NCBI GenBank assembly: GCA_020056125.1
Contig: JAGVIJ010000087.1
Span: 1 to 27,546, forward strand
Source: a bacterium
GTDB lineage: Bacteria > Patescibacteriota > Patescibacteriia > 2-12-FULL-60-25
Length of the DNA: 27,546 nucleotides
Direction: 5' to 3'
Under the pieces are notes generated by a model that had not been told where the DNA came from, did no database searches, and worked only from the letters and a program-made list of their open reading frames with translations. The first letter of the stretch is position 1; every line of letters begins with the position of its first letter. Positions 20,992 to 27,546 of the stretch are shown piece after piece. The position numbers and the translations under genes were made by a program.

Positions 20992-22128
20992 ATGTTGTTC
21001 GCTTGCACGCAAGAAAATTTGGCTCAAGGTTTGAATATGGTGGCGCACGTGACCGGGAAGAATATCAATTTGCCGGTCTTGGGCAATGTGATGTTCAAGA
21101 CGGATAACGGCAATTTGAGATTGTCCACCACAAATTTGGAAATTGCGGTGAGTTGTTTGGTGCGCGGCAAGGTTGAATCTGATGGCGAGTACAGTGTGCC
21201 CGCCAAGTTGCTGTTGGACTACGTGTCTTTGTTGCCCACGGGCAAGATTGAGCTGGAGCTTAAGGAAGAAGGGTTGGAAGTGCGCACTAGCGATCAACAT
21301 ACGGTGATCAGAGGCTTGGCGGCCAATGAGTTTCCGCTCTTGCCCAAGCTGAATAAGGAGTCCAATTTTCAATTGCCGGCTGAAAGCTTGAAGGCCGCGC
21401 TGGGTCAAGTAACTTTTGCCGCTTCAACTTCAGAGTCACGGCCCGAGCTCACAGGCGTGGCGTGTTTTTTTAAGCCCGAGGGCAATGGCTGGGCCGCAAC
21501 CTTCGCGGCAACTGACTCATATCGCCTGGCTGAAAAGAAATTAATGATCAACAGCGGCGCAGGCGAGGTGCGCAAGGCCATTGTGCCGGCGCGATCCATG
21601 TTGGAGATTGCGCGCATCGTGTCATCTTACAAAGATGATATCAGCGGGCCGAGCGATGTGACCTGGAGCTTTGGTGAGAACCAATTAATGGTGACGTATG
21701 GCAATGTGGAATTAATCACGCGACTAATCGAAGGCTCGTTCCCTCCATATCAAGAGATTATCCCGCAAACTTTTAAGACCGAAGCTATTTTGCCGCGAGC
21801 TGAATTATCCAAGGCCGTGCGTGCGGCCAGTTTGTTTGCGCGGCAAGGTTTGTTTGATGTGCACCTGACTTTGGACCCGGAACAAGGTGTTTGCGCTATT
21901 GCCTCGGCTGATCAAGGCACGGGCAAAACCAAAACCAACATCAAGGGCGAAGTGAAAGGAATAAAAAATGAGATCACGCTCAATTTTCGTTATTTAAACG
22001 ATGGCCTGGGCGCCATGCAAACCGAAAAAGTAAAATTATCCATGATAAATGACGGCAGTCCGGTGCTGATTTTGCCTGAACCTACGCAGGAACAGTATCG
22101 CTACCTGGTTATGCCTATTAGACAGTAG
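20992..22128 (+). CDS. dnaN: DNA polymerase III beta subunit (sliding clamp)
   Basis: The clamp encircles DNA as a dimer and tethers DNA polymerase. The 378-residue length is typical. Three clamp-fold domains can be traced: about 1-120 (FACTQENLAQGLNMVAHVTG, VLGNVMFKTDNGNLRLSTTNLEI), about 128-245 (LPAESLKAALGQVTFAASTSESRPELTGV, FAATDSYRLAEKKL) and about 250-378. The end, YRYLVMPIRQ, matches the usual YLVMPMR terminus lining the partner-binding pocket. The start is supported by direct family alignment. It has no Shine-Dalgarno and lies right after the AT-rich part of the putative origin. Confidence 0.97.
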   Translation: MLFACTQENLAQGLNMVAHVTGKNINLPVLGNVMFKTDNGNLRLSTTNLEIAVSCLVRGKVESDGEYSVPAKLLLDYVSLLPTGKIELELKEEGLEVRTSDQHTVIRGLAANEFPLLPKLNKESNFQLPAESLKAALGQVTFAASTSESRPELTGVACFFKPEGNGWAATFAATDSYRLAEKKLMINSGAGEVRKAIVPARSMLEIARIVSSYKDDISGPSDVTWSFGENQLMVTYGNVELITRLIEGSFPPYQEIIPQTFKTEAILPRAELSKAVRAASLFARQGLFDVHLTLDPEQGVCAIASADQGTGKTKTNIKGEVKGIKNEITLNFRYLNDGLGAMQTEKVKLSMINDGSPVLILPEPTQEQYRYLVMPIRQ

Positions 22129-22152
22129 GCGGACGCGTGTCTTGGACGAAAT

Positions 22153-25023
22153 TTAGTTCACGGTTACACGAATGCGCGCGCCGGTGACTGTAATCCCCTC
22201 TGGCAGGGTGAGCACCGGGTAGAGATCGTACGCGCCAAGCGACGGCGCAGTATTCCATTTGATTTGTAATAAGGATTCTGTGGGATTGAATTCAGATGCA
22301 ATGAGATGCGTGTCGCCATCAGTCATGCTTTGCATGAGAATGTCCACTCGGTTGGAAGCAGTCGGGTCAGTTAGAGCTACGGCGATCTGCGTGGGGAAAG
22401 CCGATGCGCTGATAAAGGCGCCATGCGCCGGGGTTAAGATACTGGCGCGCGCGGCTTGCGGCTCGGCGGTTAAATTTATGGTGAGCGAGGCGTTGCCGCG
22501 GCTGCCGAATTCATCGATGGCCGTGACAGTTAGGTCATGATAGCCCACGCTGATGGTGTTGGGCACGGAAACTGTGAATGACCAGCTACCGCCGATTGAA
22601 GCGCCAATGAGCTGGTTGTCCATGCGCGCTTCCACACGCGTGATGCGGCGCGCCGCATTGATGGAAACACTGATGTTGGCTTCGCGCGAGCTCCAGGTGG
22701 CATTAGGCGTGGGTGAAACGATGGTAACTTGAGGCGCGGAGTTCGCAGTATGAATATCATCATACTCGGTGGGCGCGGCCGCAGCGCTAGATGCCCAACC
22801 CGTGCGCGTAACCCAGTCTTGAACAGCCGCTTCCCATGACGCGAATTGCGGATCGCTGGCCGGATTTGACGGCGCCGGTCCCAGCGGATCATTTTTATCT
22901 AAATACCAGAGCACTTCGTGCGCCGCTTGATAGGTGCGCTCCTCCACTAATTCAGGCGGAGTGAATTCTGTGGCCAGCTTGCCGGAGATTTTATCAACTT
23001 TAACTTTGACCGCCGAGGTTTGTCCGAGCAAAACCGGCTTGGTGGCAGTGGAAGGCGGCGGCACGGGGAATGATTCAGCCGGTAATTTGAGTTGCACCAC
23101 GGCGCGCTTCATAAAATTTTGCCAAATGGGTGCGGCGATGACCGAGCCGTCGGCGCCGCGCGCCATGGCCGCGCTATCGTTGTTGCCCACCCACACTCCC
23201 GCAGCCAAACTGGGAATATAACCCATGGTCCAAGCGTCTTTATAGTCGTTGGTGGTTCCGGTTTTCACGGCCACGGGTCGGTCGGGCAAGGTTAAATAAT
23301 TACTGGCGCCAAAAACATAAGCGCGCGCGTCGTTGTCGCTTAACACATTGGACAAACGCGCGGCCACACTTGACTCCACGACTTGCTGACCTTCGGCTGG
23401 CAGCCACTCTTCCAAAATTTTTCCAGCAGCGTCTTCAATTTTTAAGATACTGGCCAGAGGAGCTTGCCGGCCTTGATTGGCAAAGGTGGCATAGGCTCGC
23501 GCGTGTTCCAATAATTTAACTTCGCCGCCGCCTAAAACCAGAGCCAGGCCAAAACGACTGCGATCGCCAAAGGTGGAATAGCCAAGTTGCTCGGCGAAAT
23601 CCAACACACGGCCCACGCCCACGAGATACAGCATCTTAACTGCCGGAATGTTCAATGATCCTTGCAGAGCTTTGCGCACCGAGACTGGCCCGCGCTCACC
23701 TAAGTCGTAATTTTTTGGCGTATAATCTTTCAGATCGGTTTTGAACACGGTGTTCACATCCCATAAAATCATTTCGGGCGTGAAGCCTTTGGCAAAACCC
23801 GCGGCATACACAATGGGCTTGAAAGAAGAGCCGGGCTGGCGCGGTCGCAGAGCCACATTCACTTGTCCATCGTTGTCTTGATCAAAAAAATCTTTGGAAC
23901 CCACCATGCTCAAGACCTGTCCGGTCTTGGGATCCAACGCTACCAGCGCACTATTGGAAAAACCGTAGCGCTTACTGCGCGCTTCCACACCCTTGCTCAC
24001 TTCGTCCTCGGCGATTTGTTGCAGAGGCCAGTCCAAAGTGGTGATGACCTTGAGCCCGCCCTCTTCAGTGGCGCGTTGGCCATATTTTTCAATCAGTTGT
24101 GAGCGCACATACATCACAAAATGCGGGGCGCGGATGTCCCCCATCTTTTTGGGTTGTAATTTTTGGAGCGTGTCAATGCTTTTTGCCTCGTCAGCCTGTT
24201 CTCGGGTGATGTAGCCTTGCTCAACCATCAAATCCAAAATCATTTTTTGCCGCCTAACCAATTTATCTCGGTTGTCGCCGTGCAAACCTGTGCCATAAGG
24301 AGAATAATAATCCGTGGCCTGAGGCAAGGCGGCTAATAGAGCGGCCTCGTCCAACGAAAGACCGGCAGCCGGCTTGCCAAAATAGCTTTGCGCAGCTGAC
24401 TCAATGCCGTAGATGGTGGAGCCATACGGGATTTCGTTAAAATACATCTGCAGAATTTGGTCTTTGGTGTAAACGCGCTCAATTTGCAGGGCCAAAATGA
24501 TCTCTTTGAGTTTACGCGCCACCTTTTTTTCTTTACTAAGAATGGCGTTTTTGACAAATTGCTGAGTCAGAGTGGAGGCGCCCTCGGCCATACTGCGATT
24601 CATGATGTCAACATAAAAAGCTTTGGCAATGCGCTTGAGACTGATGCCGCTATGTTGGTAAAAACCCTTGTCTTCCACGGCGACGGTGGCTTGTAAGGCG
24701 TATTTTGGGATATCTTCTAGTTTAATCAAGGTGCGTTTTTCAGCGCCATGGATTTCATATAACAAAGTTTCGCCCGTGCGATCGTAAATTTTAGTGGACT
24801 GCGGCACTTCTCGATCCAAAAGCGTATTTGGGTCGGGTAAATCGCGGCCATACCAGGCAAAAGCCACGGTTAGGATGATAACGCCAAGCAGAAAGCAGAC
24901 TGCTCCAATGGGCAAACCCACAAGCAAAACCTTCTTTCCGATTTTTTTAAGGAGTTTAATTATTTTATTGAGCCAATTATGGCCGCGGAGTGTTAAGGGC
25001 TGATCTTGGTGTTTTATGGGCAT
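22153..25023 (-). CDS. Class A penicillin-binding protein (PBP1A-like) with Ig-like tail
   Basis: This bifunctional enzyme builds peptidoglycan by glycan polymerisation and crosslinking. The 956-residue protein has one N-terminal TM helix (about 32-56). The GT51 domain carries Glu 117 in VEDKGFYQHSG, then GASTLTQQFVKN and RKLKEIILALQIE with the second catalytic Glu 174. The transpeptidase domain has the serine motif SSFK (Ser 399, Lys 402), SLN (456-458) and KTG (587-589), so both activities look intact. Beyond about residue 690 comes a roughly 250-residue extension: a Pro/Ala linker and Ig-like folds (PQVTIVSPTPNATWSS, then VGYHDLTVTAIDEFGSRGNASLTINL), likely for binding or spacing in the wall. 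It converges with dnaN, 24 bp apart, and no promoter was recognised. Confidence 0.95.
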   Translation of the reverse strand: MPIKHQDQPLTLRGHNWLNKIIKLLKKIGKKVLLVGLPIGAVCFLLGVIILTVAFAWYGRDLPDPNTLLDREVPQSTKIYDRTGETLLYEIHGAEKRTLIKLEDIPKYALQATVAVEDKGFYQHSGISLKRIAKAFYVDIMNRSMAEGASTLTQQFVKNAILSKEKKVARKLKEIILALQIERVYTKDQILQMYFNEIPYGSTIYGIESAAQSYFGKPAAGLSLDEAALLAALPQATDYYSPYGTGLHGDNRDKLVRRQKMILDLMVEQGYITREQADEAKSIDTLQKLQPKKMGDIRAPHFVMYVRSQLIEKYGQRATEEGGLKVITTLDWPLQQIAEDEVSKGVEARSKRYGFSNSALVALDPKTGQVLSMVGSKDFFDQDNDGQVNVALRPRQPGSSFKPIVYAAGFAKGFTPEMILWDVNTVFKTDLKDYTPKNYDLGERGPVSVRKALQGSLNIPAVKMLYLVGVGRVLDFAEQLGYSTFGDRSRFGLALVLGGGEVKLLEHARAYATFANQGRQAPLASILKIEDAAGKILEEWLPAEGQQVVESSVAARLSNVLSDNDARAYVFGASNYLTLPDRPVAVKTGTTNDYKDAWTMGYIPSLAAGVWVGNNDSAAMARGADGSVIAAPIWQNFMKRAVVQLKLPAESFPVPPPSTATKPVLLGQTSAVKVKVDKISGKLATEFTPPELVEERTYQAAHEVLWYLDKNDPLGPAPSNPASDPQFASWEAAVQDWVTRTGWASSAAAAPTEYDDIHTANSAPQVTIVSPTPNATWSSREANISVSINAARRITRVEARMDNQLIGASIGGSWSFTVSVPNTISVGYHDLTVTAIDEFGSRGNASLTINLTAEPQAARASILTPAHGAFISASAFPTQIAVALTDPTASNRVDILMQSMTDGDTHLIASEFNPTESLLQIKWNTAPSLGAYDLYPVLTLPEGITVTGARIRVTVN

Positions 25024-25055
25024 AGAGAGATTTGGGCGCTAAGTTGATTCTCCCC

Positions 25056-25091
25056 CGTAAAGGGGCGTGACCCCCACGAGGCTTTACGCCC
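25056..25091. other. Two competing inverted repeats upstream of the PBP gene
   Basis: CGTAAAG (25056-25062) pairs with CTTTACG (25082-25088). GGGCGT (25063-25068) pairs with ACGCCC (25086-25091). They overlap and cannot both form. They lie in the leader of the minus-strand PBP gene. A role is not shown. Confidence 0.3.
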
Positions 25092-25121
25092 TTAACCTAG
25101 CCAAAAAACATAGTATCTCTA

Positions 25122-25150
25122 TTGACAAAAATGAGCAAATATGCTAGGGT
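25122..25150 (+). promoter_or_regulatory. Predicted promoter of the 3D-domain gene
   Basis: A consensus -35 TTGACA (25122-25127), a 17-bp spacer and -10 TAGGGT (25145-25150). The start point would be near 25157. Confidence 0.6.
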
Positions 25151-25174
25151 ACTCTTTGTGAGATTAAAACAAAT

Positions 25175-25196
25175 CGCCGTAACCGGCGGTTTTTTT
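25175..25196 (+). terminator. Terminator-like hairpin inside the 3D-gene leader
   Basis: CGCCG (25175-25179) and CGGCG (25184-25188) pair around the loop TAAC, followed by G and seven T. It lies between the promoter and the ATG at 25213, about 18 nt after the predicted start, so it could stop most transcripts early. Whether it is regulated is unknown. Confidence 0.55.
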
Positions 25197-25212
25197 ATTC
25201 CCGCCTAAATAT

Positions 25213-25812
25213 ATGAAGTTACTCAAAAATACCTCGCTTACAGCGTTTGTCAACCGCTCTGTTATGGCCGGTATGGTTTTGGTTATGGCGCTGACTAACA
25301 CGCAAGTGCAGACCGTAGCAGCTGCTGGCTCTGCCAAAAGCGCCGTGTTTTTAGACGCGAGCGCCATGGAGCAGACCACGCGCGAACGCGGCATTGTGGT
25401 TCCCAAGGGCAAGGCTATTAAGGACCTTCCAGTTGCGGCCAATAAACCGGTGCGCAAATGGAATATGATTGACGCGCCTGATTTGGAAACCAAGGCCGGG
25501 ACGTCGAATGAGCCGGCAGTGCGCACCATGCGTGTGCCGATCACGGCGTATACTTCTGATCCGGCGGAATGTGATTCCACGCCGTTTACCACAGCCAATG
25601 GTTCTCAAGTGCGCGACGGTATCGTGGCGGCTAACTTTTTGCCCTTCGGTACGCGTATCCGCATTCCGGAATATTTTGGCGACAAGGTGTTCGAGGTTCA
25701 TGACCGCATGAACACTCGTTATCAACAGCGTGTGGACATCTGGATGCTCAAGAAAGTCGATGCTCGCGCTTGGGGTTTGCGCAATGTGACCATTGAAATT
25801 TTGCCGGCATAA
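25213..25812 (+). CDS. Secreted 3D-domain protein
   Basis: The 3D domain, named for three conserved aspartates, forms the double-psi-barrel catalytic core of MltA-like lytic transglycosylases and is found in Gram-positive resuscitation-type proteins such as YocH. The 199-residue protein has a signal-peptide-like start (basic residues to about 15, hydrophobic to about 28, then TVAAA near 34-38). A linker follows, then the 3D domain at about 108-197: ITAYTSDPAECDSTPFTTANG, then GIVAANFLPFGTRIRIPEYFGDKVFEVHDRMN with Asp 164 and QQRVDIWM with Asp 175. No LysM or other wall-binding domain is present. It probably trims peptidoglycan outside the membrane. It sits back-to-back with the PBP gene and is followed by a terminator. 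Confidence 0.88.
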   Translation: MKLLKNTSLTAFVNRSVMAGMVLVMALTNTQVQTVAAAGSAKSAVFLDASAMEQTTRERGIVVPKGKAIKDLPVAANKPVRKWNMIDAPDLETKAGTSNEPAVRTMRVPITAYTSDPAECDSTPFTTANGSQVRDGIVAANFLPFGTRIRIPEYFGDKVFEVHDRMNTRYQQRVDIWMLKKVDARAWGLRNVTIEILPA

Positions 25813-25833
25813 TCGCAGACTGTGAAAATACCA

Positions 25834-25858
25834 ACCCTCGGCACCCGCCGGGGGTTTT
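25834..25858 (+). terminator. Terminator after the 3D gene
   Basis: ACCCTCGGC (25834-25842) pairs with GCCGGGGGT (25847-25855) over the loop ACCC, followed by TTTT. Confidence 0.7.
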
Positions 25859-25943
25859 GGTTTGTGATAAGATTGAATATGGGTGTTCGTCCTCTCGACA
25901 AAGCGTGCTAAAATTGATAAGATCGCGGCAGTATAAAAGATAT

Positions 25944-26018
<75 letters not shown>

Positions 26019-26026
26019 TGACTCAA

Positions 26027-26046
26027 GGGCGGGATAATCCCCGCCC
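26027..26046. terminator. GC-rich hairpin after tRNA-Cys
   Basis: GGGCGGG (26027-26033) pairs with CCCGCCC (26040-26046) around a 6-nt loop. There is no U run, so it may be a processing or REP-like structure rather than a true terminator. Confidence 0.4.
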
Positions 26047-26069
26047 CAAGTGTTACACGACACGCAACA

Positions 26070-26777
26070 ATGTTGATCTTCGCTCATCGCGGCAGTCATA
26101 ATCGCAAGACCGGCGAAAATACGCTGGCGGCGTTTGAGCGCGCTGTGGCGTTTGGCGCGCACGGCATTGAATTTGATTTAAGAACCTCGCGCGATGATGT
26201 GCCCGTGGCCATGCACGACGAGCATCTGCGCCGCGTGGCCGGAGATAGCCGTCGCGTGCGTGATTTGACCGCGCACGAACTCCAAGCGCTCACTCTGCGC
26301 GGAGAGGGCTGTATTCCAACGTTGAATGACATCACGTCTTCTGTGCCGGCTCCGGTGTGGTTGGATATTGAGATCAAAGATCGCGATGCGTTGGAGCATT
26401 TGATAAAAAAATTAAAAACCAGTGCGGCGTTGCGCGCGCGAACCATCGTGTCGTCGTTTGTTTTGGATGATTTGGCGCGGGTCAGGCAGGAACTTGGAGA
26501 TGTTAAGACGCTTTGTTTGAGCATGAGCCGCACGCTGTTAGTCCGCAAAGGCAGTTATTTGAAGCGGCTTAGAGAGGCTGATGTTTGGGGCGCAGGCTTC
26601 CCCAGTAATTTATTGACGCATGGCCGAGCTGAATGGTTTCGCGGACAAGGTCTGGCGCTCGCGGCGTGGGATCTACAGCCGTTGAAGCGCGAGGCGCATC
26701 GAGTGGCGCGGTTCAATCCTGACATCGCAATCGTGTATAAGGTTGAAGAATTATTGGGCGCCCCCAAAAGCTCTTGA
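26070..26777 (+). CDS. Glycerophosphodiester phosphodiesterase
   Basis: GDPD enzymes cleave glycerophosphodiesters to glycerol 3-phosphate and an alcohol, recycling phospholipid head groups. The 235-residue protein has the family start IFAHRGSH (His 6), GENTLAAFERAVAFGAHGIEFDLRTSRDDVPVAMHDEHLRR with Glu 34, Asp 36 and His 49, and VWLDIEIKD. These give the metal site and the catalytic His pair. The end, GLALAAWDLQP, replaces the common WTVN motif. It lacks a signal peptide, so it is cytoplasmic, closer to UgpQ than to periplasmic GlpQ. Its TGA stop is embedded in the -35 of the next gene's promoter. Confidence 0.92.
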   Translation: MLIFAHRGSHNRKTGENTLAAFERAVAFGAHGIEFDLRTSRDDVPVAMHDEHLRRVAGDSRRVRDLTAHELQALTLRGEGCIPTLNDITSSVPAPVWLDIEIKDRDALEHLIKKLKTSAALRARTIVSSFVLDDLARVRQELGDVKTLCLSMSRTLLVRKGSYLKRLREADVWGAGFPSNLLTHGRAEWFRGQGLALAAWDLQPLKREAHRVARFNPDIAIVYKVEELLGAPKSS

Positions 26778-26802
26778 CAGATTTTTTTATTTTCAATATA
26801 CT
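26774..26802 (+). promoter_or_regulatory. Near-consensus promoter of the last gene
   Basis: TTGACA (26774-26779), a 17-bp T-rich spacer and TATACT (26797-26802) make the strongest promoter match in the window. The predicted start near 26809 gives a leader of about 73 nt. The -35 overlaps the GDPD stop codon. Confidence 0.7.
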
Positions 26803-26881
26803 AGCGACCTGTCCTTCGAAAAATTGCTTCAAAACCACAACGACGAGAGGCTCCACCGGGGGTCCAACAAGAGGAACCAAC

Positions 26882-27546
26882 ATGCAGACGAAAATCGCGA
26901 ACAGCAAGGCCGGCAACACCAAGATCCAGATCCAGAGCTACGAGATCCCGATCAACGAGCTCACGAGCTGGATCGCTGCGCATCCGCAGGTGACCGCGCC
27001 CATGCTGCTCAAGGCCGAGGTGAACCTCGCCGACAAGATCGTGGTGCTGGGCGTCATGACCGGCCACGGCTTCAACGTGAAGACCAAGGCCGAGATCAAC
27101 GTGCGCTTCACCACGGGCAACTTCATCGCCAACATCGTGGTGGCCGGGGACTTCGTGTTCTTCGAGGGCACCAAGACCCTGTTCACCCAGATGGACAGCA
27201 CCTCGTTCACGTTCGGCGACCTGAAGAACCTGATCAAGGCGTTCGCGACCATCAAGGGTGCGCGCGGCATCTTCGTGCCGGACATCTACTTCGCCACGCC
27301 CCAGATCCAGGACCCGTTCGTGCAGTACGTCATGCTGCCGAGCGGCGAGATCTTCTTCCTCAACCCCACGGCTCGGCCGGGCATGACTCACATCAGGTAC
27401 GTGCCCAGCCACCACATGTTCCTGGGCGTGACGCTCGACACGTACGGGCGCGGCACGGCCATCAAGGTCTTGCCGTTCCAGCGTGTGCTCCAGGAGCCGA
27501 ACGCGATCCGCGACCTGCAGGCGTGGAACTCGGCCATGACGCCGCC
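26882..27546 (+). CDS. Unknown protein, extremely GC3-rich, cut by the window edge
   Basis: An open frame of 221 codons runs from ATG 26882, seven nt after GAGG, to the end of the window without a stop. I do not recognise a family. Segments such as TPMLL-free ITSELF-like repeats are absent; instead it shows alternating strands (VVLGVMTGHGFNV, ANIVVAGDFVFFEGT, GEIFFLNPTARPGM) suggesting a beta-rich soluble protein, with no signal peptide or TM helix in the visible part. In nearly every codon the third base is C or G, which none of its neighbours shows. With the near-consensus promoter this fits either a highly expressed or a recently acquired gene. The end of the gene is needed for any better call. 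Confidence 0.75.
   Translation, partial: MQTKIANSKAGNTKIQIQSYEIPINELTSWIAAHPQVTAPMLLKAEVNLADKIVVLGVMTGHGFNVKTKAEINVRFTTGNFIANIVVAGDFVFFEGTKTLFTQMDSTSFTFGDLKNLIKAFATIKGARGIFVPDIYFATPQIQDPFVQYVMLPSGEIFFLNPTARPGMTHIRYVPSHHMFLGVTLDTYGRGTAIKVLPFQRVLQEPNAIRDLQAWNSAMTP

Noticed and set aside
22259..24696. Plus-strand open frames inside the PBP gene
   Set aside because: They are short, have no family motifs and lie opposite a gene with all its catalytic motifs intact.

Overview
The window looks like a chromosomal segment of a small-genome, deep-branching bacterium, probably Candidate Phyla Radiation / Patescibacteria (Parcubacteria-like). The evidence is indirect. A compact rpmH-dnaA-dnaN origin region sits beside stand-alone housekeeping genes, four-helix-bundle (S23/IVP) genes sit in short tandem repeats, and most core genes lack a Shine-Dalgarno site. 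Many start codons lie at or within about 15 nt of the start point predicted from a sigma70-like promoter. UGA ends several normal-length genes, so the standard code appears to be in use. No rRNA gene is present to settle taxonomy.

Layout. 1-5.8 kb: a DUF805 membrane protein, rpsO, a NYN/LabA-type nuclease-like protein, pnp and an anchored protein of unknown function. 5.78-6.47 kb: no protein gene, but two exact DnaA boxes, a near-consensus promoter, a densely folded stretch of about 510 nt and an intrinsic terminator, read here as an unidentified structured RNA. 6.5-11.3 kb: a Nudix hydrolase, a radical SAM protein cut by an in-frame UGA, a DksA/TraR zinc-finger protein overlapping lspA, an HD-domain protein, a cluster of GTAG-headed REP-like palindromes and a lipoprotein. 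11.3-13.85 kb: comM between two four-helix-bundle genes, each flanked by short tandem repeats in opposite orientation (heptamers for one, octamers for the other). 13.9-18.4 kb: LysM/M23 endopeptidase, an unknown small protein, trigger factor, inositol-monophosphatase-like protein and a DUF167 protein. 18.4-22.1 kb: yidD-rnpA-rpmH on the minus strand, then dnaA, a probable oriC and dnaN. 22.1-27.5 kb: a class A PBP with an Ig-like tail (minus), a 3D-domain protein, tRNA-Cys(GCA), a glycerophosphodiester phosphodiesterase and a very GC3-rich unknown gene running off the right edge.

How the genes fit together. Several make or remodel the cell envelope (PBP1A, M23 and 3D proteins, lspA, the lipoprotein, YidD). 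A second group handles replication and RNA turnover or processing (dnaA, dnaN, pnp, rnpA). Two styles of gene start are mixed: near-leaderless core genes, and single accessory genes with good Shine-Dalgarno sites and often their own terminators (radical SAM, HD, lipoprotein, the 15.4 kb unknown, the last gene), which may have been acquired separately.

The best candidates for something undescribed are the repeat-bounded four-helix-bundle cassettes and the DnaA-box-associated structured RNA.
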